Assembly (NCBI RefSeq): GCF_002027555.1
Contig: NZ_MXAP01000039.1
Coordinates: forward strand, 24,290-69,571
DNA from: Moraxella equi
Lineage (GTDB): Bacteria; Pseudomonadota; Gammaproteobacteria; Pseudomonadales; Moraxellaceae
Length of the DNA: 45,282 nt
Reading direction: 5' to 3'
Under the pieces are notes generated by a model. That model was not told where the DNA came from and did no database searches. It was given only the letters and a program-made list of their open reading frames with translations. Shown here piece after piece: positions 35,934-44,234 of this stretch. Position 1 is the stretch's first letter; every line of letters starts with the position of its first letter. The position numbers and the translations under genes are program-made.

Positions 35934-37013
35934 TTACCAAGAGCCACCTGCTCCGCCACCGCCAAATCCGCCACCGCCCCCGCCAAATCCGCCAGAGCCA
36001 CCAAATCCGCCCCCACCGACATACGTACCACCGCCACGGCGTCCGCCATTTGAAAACACGCCAAGAATGAGCAATATCCAAAGCAAAATGCCTGCCCCAA
36101 TGGCGGTCAGTAGCCCCACACCAAACAAAGTCGCCAGTAGCACAAAACCGCCTGTGGACACGCTCGCCCCCAAAAACCGCCCCAAAGCACCGCTTAACAC
36201 CGTACCAAAAAACATGGCAAAAATAAAAAACGGCACCACGCTAATCTCTTCATCGGCACTTACCTGCTGTGCGTCCGCTCGGGCAAGGGTCTCGGGGTCG
36301 GCTCGCAGTCGCTCATCAATGCGTGCTATCCCTGCCGATATGCCTTGGGCGTATGCCCCTGTCTTAAAACTGGGCGTGATGTCTTCACGGATAATGCGGT
36401 TCAAACTGGCATCGGGCAACACACCTTCCACGCCATAGCCTGTAACGATGTGCAACTTGCGGTCGTTAATCGCCACCGCCATTAAAATGCCTTCATCGGT
36501 ATCTTTTTGCCCAAGTTGCCAACGGTTTGCTACATTAATAGCATAATCAAAAATGTCCATGCCGTCTGTGGTCGGCACGATGACCACCGCCATTTGAGCC
36601 AAGCCGTCATCATAAATCCGTCTAAGCTGAGTCTCCAAATGAGCCTTTTCGCTGGCGGTCAAAATGTGGGCTTCATCAACAACTGGGTTATTTAAAATCA
36701 GCTTGTCATGAGAGACGGCAGGGGCGGTGGATTGGCGTGGTGTGGCTTGGTTTTGGCTGTCTGTTTGAGTCTCATTTTGTTGGGCTTGGGCTTGGGCTTG
36801 ATTTTTGGCTTTATTTAATTCATTTAAAACAATCAAATTCTCCACCGCTTGTCCTTCGCTTTGGGCGGTAGCGGTTGCTATGGCGGTGTTTTCAGAGCTA
36901 GGGGCGGTAGCGGTTGCCGTGTTGTTGGCAAAAGCAGGTACACCGACCCCAAGCACCACACTCATGCCAAGCGTGGCAAATAATGAACGATAACGGGTTG
37001 TGATTGGGGTCAT
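35934..37013 (-). CDS. YgcG-like TPM-domain membrane protein
   Basis: This 359-residue protein has a signal peptide (to about residue 29), a Gln/Thr-rich spacer with several Ala-Thr-Ala repeats, a TPM domain (about 105-240: VVDEAHILTASEKAHLE ... DRKLHIVTGYGVEG), two to three hydrophobic helices (about 255-325) and a low-complexity Gly-rich tail ending GGAGGSW. This layout is typical of YgcG proteins. It lies between lemA upstream (with repeat copy B in the gap) and the short TPM gene downstream. Confidence 0.88.
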   Translation of the reverse strand: MTPITTRYRSLFATLGMSVVLGVGVPAFANNTATATAPSSENTAIATATAQSEGQAVENLIVLNELNKAKNQAQAQAQQNETQTDSQNQATPRQSTAPAVSHDKLILNNPVVDEAHILTASEKAHLETQLRRIYDDGLAQMAVVIVPTTDGMDIFDYAINVANRWQLGQKDTDEGILMAVAINDRKLHIVTGYGVEGVLPDASLNRIIREDITPSFKTGAYAQGISAGIARIDERLRADPETLARADAQQVSADEEISVVPFFIFAMFFGTVLSGALGRFLGASVSTGGFVLLATLFGVGLLTAIGAGILLWILLILGVFSNGGRRGGGTYVGGGGFGGSGGFGGGGGGFGGGGAGGSW

Positions 37014-37067
37014 GGGTTGCCTTTTTATGATAATCTTAATCTTAATGAATGTTTAGCTCTGGTTTGC

Positions 37068-37180
37068 AAAGTATGCTAAACAGAAAACCGTTCGTGGTGA
37101 GCTTGTCGAACCATGAAAAGGTTTTCTTTCACCCTTCGACTTGGCTCAGGGCGAACGGAAAACCTAATTCAGCATACTTT
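37068..37180 (+). repeat. ~113 bp inverted-repeat element, copy B
   Basis: It has the same ends (AAAGTATGCT / AGCATACTTT) and interior as 34917-35024. It sits between lemA and the YgcG-like gene. With copy A it brackets the two TPM genes and the small membrane gene. Confidence 0.8.
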
Positions 37181-37252
37181 TTGAGCTACCACCGAATATT
37201 TTTATAAAGGGAATAAGGGCGAATGTGATTCACCCCTACAAAACACCTAAGG

Positions 37253-37939
37253 TTATTGAGCTGTGGCGGTTGCCGAACCTGAATTTGCCCCTGCCGTTGC
37301 CGAGCCTGAATTGGCGTTGCCTGTATTGGCATTATTGCTATTATTACCAAAATTGACCGTTGGGGCGGTGCTAATCACCTTTTCATTTTCTACGCTAAAA
37401 TTGGCTTTGGTCTGCATACCGAACACTTTGGCGGTTAGGTTGGTTGGGAACTGGCGAACCGTTGTGTTATAGCCTTGTACGCTTTGGATGTAGTTGTTGC
37501 GAGCCACCGTAATGCGGTTTTCGGTGCCTTCTAGCTGGGCTTGCAAATCTTGGAACATACCGTCCGCTTTGAGCTGTGGGTAATTTTCGGTTACCATCAT
37601 AAGCCGTGATAAGGCAGATGTCATGCCCGCCTGAGCTTCTTGATATTGCTTCATGGCGTTAGGGTCGTTTAGGGTCTCAGGGGTCAGCTGAACGCTACCG
37701 ACACGAGAGCGGGCTTGGGCGACTTCGGTCAAGACTTCTTTTTCGTGTTCGGCATAACGCTCCACCACCGCCACAAGGTTTGGCACAAGGTCGGCACGGC
37801 GTTGGTATTGGTTCACCACTTCCGACCATTTGGCGTTGGTGTCTTCGTCTAAGGCTTGTAAGTTGTTATAGCCACAACCTGATAGGTTCAAAGTACTGGC
37901 AAGCAGGGCTGATGTGATGAGTTTTTTGGCGTGATTCAT
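37253..37939 (-). CDS. LemA family protein
   Basis: This 228-residue protein has a lipoprotein-like signal (lipobox LSGC at about 19-22) and a helical LemA domain (NAKWSEVVNQYQRRADLVPNL, AQARSRVG, ENRITVARNNYI, FPTNLTAKVFGM). The C-terminal ~25 residues are repeats of the type NSGSATA. LemA proteins are membrane-associated with unclear function and are very often encoded next to YgcG/TPM proteins, as here. Confidence 0.9.
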   Translation of the reverse strand: MNHAKKLITSALLASTLNLSGCGYNNLQALDEDTNAKWSEVVNQYQRRADLVPNLVAVVERYAEHEKEVLTEVAQARSRVGSVQLTPETLNDPNAMKQYQEAQAGMTSALSRLMMVTENYPQLKADGMFQDLQAQLEGTENRITVARNNYIQSVQGYNTTVRQFPTNLTAKVFGMQTKANFSVENEKVISTAPTVNFGNNSNNANTGNANSGSATAGANSGSATATAQ

Positions 37940-38338
37940 GTTTAACCTTCTTTAAAAACCAAAATAGGAAAATAAAATTTGTGCGTATCATGACAACTTT
38001 TTTGGCAAAATACAAGTCTATTTGCTTAACTCTTACACAAGCATAACACAACCTGCGTGAATCCTTACAAGAGCATTTTTATTTAAAAAATTGATGAAAA
38101 CAAGGGTATTTATTTATTATTTTAAATGAAAATGCTGATGGATAAATAAAATTGTAAAATTTGATGAATTTTTTAACAAAAAGTTGCATTTAGCACTAGC
38201 AATTATGACAATTTTATGGCAAATTGCAACAGGGATTTTTAGGTTTTGTCCGCCATCTGGACAAAGGGATAAGAATTACCATTTTAGTAACATATTTTAA
38301 CTGCCCGCTGACTGGGCAAGGCGATAGGGAGATTTCTC
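37940..38338. other. Gene-free stretch between lemA and the alanine symporter
   Basis: About 400 AT-rich bases hold the divergent promoters. A small GC-rich hairpin (TGCCCGCTGACTGGGCA, about 38302-38318) lies just before the symporter start. I recognise no riboswitch. Confidence 0.4.
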
Positions 38339-39847
38339 ATGAGCGTGAGTGAGACTATTGATTGGTTAAATGGGGTTATTTGGAGTCCTGCACTGATTTA
38401 TCTGTGTCTGGGGGCAGGTCTGTTCTATTCCGTCATGACCCGTTTTGTACAAGTTCGTATGCTGGGCGAGATGATAAAGCTCATGTTTAGCGGTGTCAAA
38501 AGTGCGGACGGTATCTCATCTTTTCAGGCGTTTGTGGTGGCACTTGCCAACCGTGTGGGCGTGGGTAACATCGCAGGGGTGGCAGCCGCCATTGGTTTTG
38601 GTGGACCTTCGGCGGTGTTTTGGATGTGGGTGGTAGCATTTTTAGGAGCATCCACCGCTTATGTAGAATCCACACTTGCCCAGATTTACAAAGAAAAAGA
38701 CCCGATTACAGGGCAATACCGTGGTGGCCCTGCTTATTATTTTGAAAAAGGCTTGGGGCAAAAATGGTATGCCGTGCTGTTTGCCATCTCAGCGGTCATC
38801 TCATGCGGTGTGTTCCTACCTGGGGTACAAGCCAATGGCGTGGTCAGTGCAGTAACTCGCATCACAGGCGAGGGCGACACCATGAACTTTTTGGGCATGA
38901 GCGTGGGCGATTATCGTGTGGCGGTCATGGCGGTCATCGTGGTGGGCATTGCCCTGATTATCTTTGGCGGGATTAAGCGGATTGCTCGTGTGGCGGAGCT
39001 TGTCGTGCCATTTATGGCGTTGGGTTATATCGCCCTTGCCTTGTTTGTCATGGTGATGAACATTGATAAAGTTCCTGCTGTGTTTGGGCTTATTATGAGT
39101 GATATCTTAAATCCAATGGCAACTCTTGGAGCGGCAATTGGCTGGGGTGTTAAGCGTGGCGTGTATTCTAACGAAGCCGGTCAAGGTACAGGTCCACATC
39201 ATGCTGGGGCCGCCGAAGTGTCTCACCCTGCCCAGCAAGGTCTAGTACAAGCATTCTCGGTATATGTAGATACCTTGCTGGTTTGCTCGGCAACGGCATT
39301 TATGATTTTGACCATGGGAACCTACAACGTTCAAAATGAAAAAACCAAAGAATTTATCTTGCTAAATGTGGACAAATCGGTAGAAATCGGCACGCCTGCC
39401 TTTACTCAAATGGCATTAGAGACGACTTTTGGGGTGTTTGGCAACTACTTTATCGCCATTGCCATTTTCTTTTTTGCCTTTACCACAATTTTGGCATACT
39501 ATTATATCGCCGAAGTAAATATCGCCTATCTTACCCGCCGTATGAAACTTAGCACTCAAAAAATTGGTGCTTGGATTCCAAAAATTACGGTGGTTTTTGT
39601 GGTTGGATATGGCAGTCTAAATAGTGCAGGCTATATCTGGAACATGGGCGATGTGGGTGTGGGCATGACCGCATGGCTAAACATCGTGGGCATTCTGGTT
39701 ATGTTTTTTATGCTAAAACCTACCATGAATGCGTTAAAGGACTATGAAAATCAACGTAAAGCGGGCGTAAAAGAATACACCTTTGACCCTGTCAAACTCG
39801 GTATCAAAAACGCCACGTTTTGGGAAAATAGATTAAAGGAAAAATAA
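38339..39847 (+). CDS. Sodium:alanine symporter (AGCS family)
   Basis: This 502-residue inner-membrane transporter imports alanine and/or glycine with sodium. It has 10-11 hydrophobic helices and the family motifs ANRVGVGNIAGVA (near residue 70), GGPAYYFEKGLG and SNEAGQGTGPHHAGAAEV (about 280-297). The ATG follows a GGGAG-type ribosome binding site (ATAGGGAGATTTCTC). A terminator follows. An exported alanine racemase is encoded about 3 kb downstream. Confidence 0.95.
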   Translation: MSVSETIDWLNGVIWSPALIYLCLGAGLFYSVMTRFVQVRMLGEMIKLMFSGVKSADGISSFQAFVVALANRVGVGNIAGVAAAIGFGGPSAVFWMWVVAFLGASTAYVESTLAQIYKEKDPITGQYRGGPAYYFEKGLGQKWYAVLFAISAVISCGVFLPGVQANGVVSAVTRITGEGDTMNFLGMSVGDYRVAVMAVIVVGIALIIFGGIKRIARVAELVVPFMALGYIALALFVMVMNIDKVPAVFGLIMSDILNPMATLGAAIGWGVKRGVYSNEAGQGTGPHHAGAAEVSHPAQQGLVQAFSVYVDTLLVCSATAFMILTMGTYNVQNEKTKEFILLNVDKSVEIGTPAFTQMALETTFGVFGNYFIAIAIFFFAFTTILAYYYIAEVNIAYLTRRMKLSTQKIGAWIPKITVVFVVGYGSLNSAGYIWNMGDVGVGMTAWLNIVGILVMFFMLKPTMNALKDYENQRKAGVKEYTFDPVKLGIKNATFWENRLKEK

Positions 39848-39855
39848 TACCTACG

Positions 39856-39881
39856 CAAAACCGCTCAGTTTGGGCGGTTTT
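39856..39881 (+). terminator. Terminator of the alanine symporter
   Basis: The hairpin AAAACCGC / GCGGTTTT lies about 10 bases after the stop codon. Confidence 0.75.
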
Positions 39882-40093
39882 GTCATTTTATAGCAAATCT
39901 TACAGACATGCCCTTAATTATGATAAAATTTGGACTGCATTCTATCTCATTGATAAATATGTTTAAACTACTTTATGCCATTTTCCGCTTATTATCATTA
40001 TCGGTTATTGCTTTATTTTTACTGATTTTTAAATCAATACTGGATATTTTGTTAATTATCAAATCTTTTATTTTAAAACACAAGGATATAAAA

Positions 40094-40762
40094 ATGTTGC
40101 CACTTAACATCAATCATGCCATGCAAGAAACACCACCTGCTCCACAGGCGGTTATGATGCAAATGAACAATCATGGCGAGCAAAAACCGCCTTTTGAAAG
40201 TTATTATCCCGCAACCGATGTACAGGCAGTACCCCCGCACATCATCGCAAGCTATCGCCATAAAGTGCCGCCTAGACTGATTGACATTTGGCAAACGACA
40301 GGTTTTGGCAAATACGGTGATGGGCTGATTGAATTTATCAATCCCCAAGACTACGAAGAAAACTTATGGCAATGGCTAGGTGACAAACAAGAAAACTACA
40401 CTCCATTTGCAATCAATGCCTTTGGCGACATGTTTTATTATCGCCGCTTAAGCGATGTTGGTGATGAAGACGTGTGCTTGCTAAATATCCAATATCGCAA
40501 ATATGAAGTGTTAGATTGGGATTTTGATGATTTTCTTAACGAAACCCTAACCGATGATGACTTTCGCCAAGAGTGGCTAAGACTGGATTTGTTTTTGTCC
40601 GCCCAAAAACGTCATGGCAATTTGCAAAATGGCGAAGTTTATATGTTTACGCCCATTATCGCTCTGGGCAATCCTGCCGATAATGTAGAACTTCTTAATA
40701 AAGGATTGGCAGTAGTTTATCAAATGCTGGTGCTTGAAATAGGCAGGGACATGTATCAATAG
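40094..40762 (+). CDS. GAD-like / Tdi1-type immunity protein homologue
   Basis: This 222-residue cytosolic protein has the order of motifs of the GAD-like plus T6SS Tdi1 C-terminal (DUF1851) family: PPRLIDIWQTTGFGKYGDGL, FINPQDYEENL, FAINAFGDMFYY, DFDDFLNETL and GEVYMFTPIIALGNPADNVE. Tdi1 in Agrobacterium neutralises a T6SS DNase. No toxin or T6SS gene is visible nearby, so it would be an orphan immunity gene. The ATG at 40094 is chosen because AAGGA lies 7 bases upstream. A longer frame from 39908 would add a hydrophobic N-terminus of about 60 residues and cannot be fully excluded. Family assignment is from memory of motif patterns. Confidence 0.7.
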   Translation: MLPLNINHAMQETPPAPQAVMMQMNNHGEQKPPFESYYPATDVQAVPPHIIASYRHKVPPRLIDIWQTTGFGKYGDGLIEFINPQDYEENLWQWLGDKQENYTPFAINAFGDMFYYRRLSDVGDEDVCLLNIQYRKYEVLDWDFDDFLNETLTDDDFRQEWLRLDLFLSAQKRHGNLQNGEVYMFTPIIALGNPADNVELLNKGLAVVYQMLVLEIGRDMYQ

Positions 40763-40945
40763 TGATCTCATCGCTTTTTATAAATTATTGATATATAGTA
40801 ACATTTTTACCCTTATTTATTGCTGTTAAGTTACGAAATGTCTTTTTTATGGGATAAACGGGTAACATATAGGCAAAATTTGGACTATAATGTTTTTTCT
40901 CATGTACATTTGTGCCTTTTAGCCCATTGTTAATAAGGATCTGCT

Positions 40946-41722
40946 ATGTTAAAGCCTACTCTTGCCATCAGCGTACTTGCCCTAGCCTTATCTGCTTGTA
41001 CCACTACCCAAATCGTCAAGCCTGAACACGCTCATGCTTATAGCCATGACCATCATCACAACCATGACCACGGCTGGGACTATGCCCATCCAGAAAAATG
41101 GGGCGACCTAGAAGTGAACAAACTGTGTGGCACGGGCGTAGAGCAGTCACCCATTAACATTGACACCGTAGTCAAGCCACGTCCTGACTCACAAGGCAAC
41201 TTCACCCTAACCCCGAGCTACACCGCCAGCGATTTTGAAGTTGAAAACAACGGTCACACCATCGTCTTTAATGTCAAAGATGACAAAAACACCCTAAATG
41301 TCAATGGCGTGGACTATAAACTGCTACAATTTCACTACCATGTACCTAGTGAACACACCGTGATGAATGCGTTTTATCCATTAGAGATTCACTTTGTTCA
41401 CCAAAATGCCAATGGCGGTTTGGCGGTGGTTGGCGGTTTGGTAGAAAAAGGAGCGACCAATGCTGACCTTGGCAAAATCCTAACCGACCTACCCAAAGAC
41501 GGCAAATATAAAGGCACACTATCCGCCTTTGATGTCTCCACCATCATGCCCAAAGACAGCAAAACTTATGCCTATAACGGCTCACTTACCACCCCGCCTT
41601 GCTCAGAGCAAGTACAATGGCTACTACAAGCCAAGCCAATCAGTGCCGACAGCAAACAGCTAAATACCCTCGCCAAACATGCTACAATACTAACGCCCGA
41701 GTCTTTGCTTGGGCGTTTTTAA
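40946..41722 (+). CDS. Alpha-type carbonic anhydrase, lipoprotein
   Basis: This 258-residue periplasmic alpha carbonic anhydrase interconverts CO2 and bicarbonate. It has a lipoprotein signal with lipobox LSAC (about 14-17), then a His-rich stretch (HAHAYSHDHHHNHDHGWDY) that may bind metal, SPINID, and the zinc ligands His130, His132 (QFHYH) and His149 (LEIHF). NGSLTTPPCSE forms the active-site loop. The last ten codons overlap a Rho-independent terminator stem (41692-41717). The start follows AAGGATCTGCT. Confidence 0.95.
   Translation: MLKPTLAISVLALALSACTTTQIVKPEHAHAYSHDHHHNHDHGWDYAHPEKWGDLEVNKLCGTGVEQSPINIDTVVKPRPDSQGNFTLTPSYTASDFEVENNGHTIVFNVKDDKNTLNVNGVDYKLLQFHYHVPSEHTVMNAFYPLEIHFVHQNANGGLAVVGGLVEKGATNADLGKILTDLPKDGKYKGTLSAFDVSTIMPKDSKTYAYNGSLTTPPCSEQVQWLLQAKPISADSKQLNTLAKHATILTPESLLGRF
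41690..41722 (+). terminator. Terminator overlapping the carbonic anhydrase 3' end
   Basis: The stem AACGCCCGAG / CTTGGGCGTT begins within the last codons, and the T run covers the stop codon. Confidence 0.7.
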
Positions 41723-41748
41723 TTTTATCATTGTTAAAGAACATTATC

Positions 41749-42876
41749 ATGACTCATCACGCCCTACACCGCCCTTTTGCCCCTGCCATCATCTCGGCTG
41801 ATTTTAAGACTTATCCTACTGATTTTATCGTCAAAGAGCTGATGCCTGTTGATTTTAGTGGGCAAGGCGAGCATTTGTGGGTACATGTCTGCAAAGTCGG
41901 CATGAACACCGCCTTTGTCGCCAAACTCTTGGCGGACTGGGCAGGCATTCTTATGCGTGATGTCGGCTACTCGGGACTAAAAGACCGCCATGCCCAGACG
42001 TATCAATGGTTTAGCCTAAGACTACCCAAGCGTGGTATGCCTGCATTAGAGTTTGATGAGCTTGTCAAAAACCATCTAAAAGAGGGTGAAAGCCTAACGC
42101 TCATCGCTCATCACTGGCATGACAAAAAACTCCACCGTGGCACACACAAAGCCAATGCCTTTACCATCACCCTAAGACAAGTGGCAGGCGAGACATCCGC
42201 CATCAACGCACAACTTGCTCGCATCAAACAAGCAGGCGCACCAAACTATTTTGGTGAGCAACGCTTTGGGCGTGATGGCGATAACATCAATCAAGCCAAA
42301 GCCTTTTTTGAAAAAATACTCTCATCTACCAAGCCTTACAAGCCCTTTAAAAAAGACATGGATAAGCACAGCCTATATGTGTCATCCGCCAGAAGCATGC
42401 TGTTTAATGCCTTACTTGGTGAGCGAGTACGGCTTGGGTGTTGGGATAAGGCAGTGACAGGCGATGTGTTCAACCTAGACGGGACGGGTTCTATTTTTTG
42501 TGCCGACATTGACAATGAGATAATTCGACGAGTATCAGAGCAGGACATTCACCCCACCGCTCCACTGTTTGGGGTTGGCGAGCCAAAAAACACCGATGAG
42601 AGCCTACGCATTTATCAGGCGGTATTGGCACAAGATGAATTTGAGCTTATCAAAAATGGACTGTTAAAAGTTGGGGTCAAACTCGCCCAACGTCCCCTAC
42701 GCCTAAGAGTTCATGGGCTAAATTGGCAATGGCATGATGACAGTCTAACGCTAGACTTTGAGTTGCCCACTGGTAGTTTTGCCACCAGCGTGCTGTTCGC
42801 CTTGTGTGAGAATTTGGTCGAAAATCCAAAAACCCCATTAATGGCTAATGGGGTTTTGACTGATAGCATTAGATGA
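41749..42876 (+). CDS. truD: tRNA pseudouridine(13) synthase TruD
   Basis: This 375-residue enzyme makes pseudouridine 13 in tRNA-Glu. It shows the motif YSGLKDRHAQTYQWFS with catalytic Asp79 (Asp80 in E. coli), HKANAFTITLR, GAPNYFGEQRFGR and a C-terminal LPTGSFATSVLF. The ATG at 41749 is preferred; the longer frame from 41599 overlaps the carbonic anhydrase gene out of frame. Its 3' end overlaps the convergent racemase gene by 8 bases and contains that gene's terminator hairpin. Confidence 0.95.
   Translation: MTHHALHRPFAPAIISADFKTYPTDFIVKELMPVDFSGQGEHLWVHVCKVGMNTAFVAKLLADWAGILMRDVGYSGLKDRHAQTYQWFSLRLPKRGMPALEFDELVKNHLKEGESLTLIAHHWHDKKLHRGTHKANAFTITLRQVAGETSAINAQLARIKQAGAPNYFGEQRFGRDGDNINQAKAFFEKILSSTKPYKPFKKDMDKHSLYVSSARSMLFNALLGERVRLGCWDKAVTGDVFNLDGTGSIFCADIDNEIIRRVSEQDIHPTAPLFGVGEPKNTDESLRIYQAVLAQDEFELIKNGLLKVGVKLAQRPLRLRVHGLNWQWHDDSLTLDFELPTGSFATSVLFALCENLVENPKTPLMANGVLTDSIR
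42829..42862 (-). terminator. Terminator of the racemase gene embedded in truD
   Basis: A 12-bp perfect stem AAAACCCCATTA / TAATGGGGTTTT with a 5-base loop is followed by T on the minus strand. It lies just beyond the racemase stop codon and inside the last codons of truD. Confidence 0.8.
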
Positions 42877-44128
42877 GATATTTACTCAGCTTTTTTAGGC
42901 GTGGGTTGGAATTCCCCCAAATGGTGTATAAGTCCGCAAGTAGAGCGTCATTAATCTCTTCAATCTCCGCCTGTGTAATGGCATTATCGCCCTGCTTGCC
43001 ATAGATAACCACTTCATCGCCTGCTTTGACCTTATGGGCGATATCCGTGATGTCCACCATCGTGGTGTTCATGGATACTTTGCCAAGCACAGGTACACGC
43101 TCGCCTGCAATCAGCACCATGCCTTTATTGGTAAAAGCACGGCGGTAGCCATCAGAGTAGCCAAAGGGAAGGTTGGCAAGATAGGCATCACGGGTCAAGG
43201 TGTGCGTACCATCATAACCAACCGTTGTGCCTTTTTTGTAAAATTGCACGCTTGCCGCTTTGGTTTTAAAGCTCATGATGGGCTTATAATCACTGCTGAC
43301 CGTATCGCCATAAATAAGCCCACCAGGTCGCACCATGTCCAGATGACTCTCAGGCACAGTAACGGTCGCAAATGAGTTGGCGGTGTGTAGTGTTAGCTGA
43401 CTGCGGTCAAGATTGGCACTACTAATAAGCCAGTCTGCTTGCTCCTTAAAGACTGCCAAACGCTCACGCACAAACGCCTCATCTTCAAAGGCGTAATGCG
43501 TCATAACACCCTTGATGTCAAGGTTGGGTAATTTTAATAAATCTAGAACTTCTACCTTGCCATCATCAGTGCTGATATCCAGTCCATTTCTATCCATACC
43601 CCCTGCATTTAGAGCCAGATGATAGGCGATACGTTTGCCTTGCTCATGGGCGATTTGGTCAATGGCTTGGGCTTGGGCAAATCCGCCAATGAGTTCTTGG
43701 ATATCGTATTTTGTTCCGCTTGCCACTTCATCAAGACTGGCATTTCTCACACGACTAATCGCGCCTTCATAGCCATGAGCCCGAGCCACTCTCGCCTCTT
43801 CATTGCTGGCAATACCGATACAAGGCACGCCCAACTTGATGATACTTGGCATGAGCAAATCTACGCCATTACCATAAGCGTCCGCCTTTAAAATGGTACA
43901 AATCTTGGTGTCTTTACTCAATCGACTTTGCAATAAAGCAATGTTTTGCTCAAAAGTCACCACGTCAATTTCAAGCCATGCATTGGCGTGCTTATGACTG
44001 GCATACGCATAATCACCATGTGTTTGCAGTAGTGGTGCAGAGTGTGCTTGCAGTAGTGGTGCAGAGTGTGCTTGCCCCATCAATGCCATCATCAGTGCCA
44101 CTGGCAAGGCTTTGGCTAATTTACTCAT
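42869..44128 (-). CDS. Exported PLP-dependent alanine / broad-specificity amino acid racemase
   Basis: This 419-residue fold-type III racemase has an N-terminal signal peptide (MSKLAKALPVALMMALMGQAHSA), so it should act in the periplasm, like the broad-specificity racemase BsrV of Vibrio. The PLP lysine is Lys81 (ILKADAYGNG), and the C-terminal part holds GYDGTHTL, PFGYSDGYRR and KVSMNTTMVD. A 24-bp tandem duplication repeats AHSAPLLQ (residues 20-27 and 28-35) at the signal cleavage region. The gene is convergent with truD (8-base overlap). Exported racemases release D-amino acids that modify peptidoglycan; the substrate range here is not known. Confidence 0.9.
   Translation of the reverse strand: MSKLAKALPVALMMALMGQAHSAPLLQAHSAPLLQTHGDYAYASHKHANAWLEIDVVTFEQNIALLQSRLSKDTKICTILKADAYGNGVDLLMPSIIKLGVPCIGIASNEEARVARAHGYEGAISRVRNASLDEVASGTKYDIQELIGGFAQAQAIDQIAHEQGKRIAYHLALNAGGMDRNGLDISTDDGKVEVLDLLKLPNLDIKGVMTHYAFEDEAFVRERLAVFKEQADWLISSANLDRSQLTLHTANSFATVTVPESHLDMVRPGGLIYGDTVSSDYKPIMSFKTKAASVQFYKKGTTVGYDGTHTLTRDAYLANLPFGYSDGYRRAFTNKGMVLIAGERVPVLGKVSMNTTMVDITDIAHKVKAGDEVVIYGKQGDNAITQAEIEEINDALLADLYTIWGNSNPRLKKLSKYLI
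44024..44074. repeat. 24-bp tandem duplication in the racemase signal region
   Basis: Two perfect 24-bp units (44024-44047 and 44048-44071) and a 3-base start of a third. The unit keeps the reading frame and adds eight residues near the signal peptidase site. Copy-number change by slippage would stay in frame. Confidence 0.9.
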
Positions 44129-44234
44129 ACTATCCCCTTATATGTCTATATCTGCCCAAAAGCAGGTAAGCATTGTATAACAATTGGCTGTCTTTGGTCA
44201 ATTTTGCATTAAAATAATTTTGCAATCAAATGGC

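Noticed and set aside
35815..36438. Pro-rich 207-codon plus-strand frame
   Set aside because: It is the antisense of the Gly-rich tail and TPM domain of the YgcG-like gene.
38219..38338. Possible glycine/alanine riboswitch before the AGCS symporter
   Set aside because: A small TGCCC/GGGCA hairpin is present, but the conserved glycine riboswitch core was not found.
41599..41748. Possible 50-codon N-terminal extension of TruD
   Set aside because: It overlaps the carbonic anhydrase gene in another frame and its terminator, and TruD proteins begin near the ATG at 41749.
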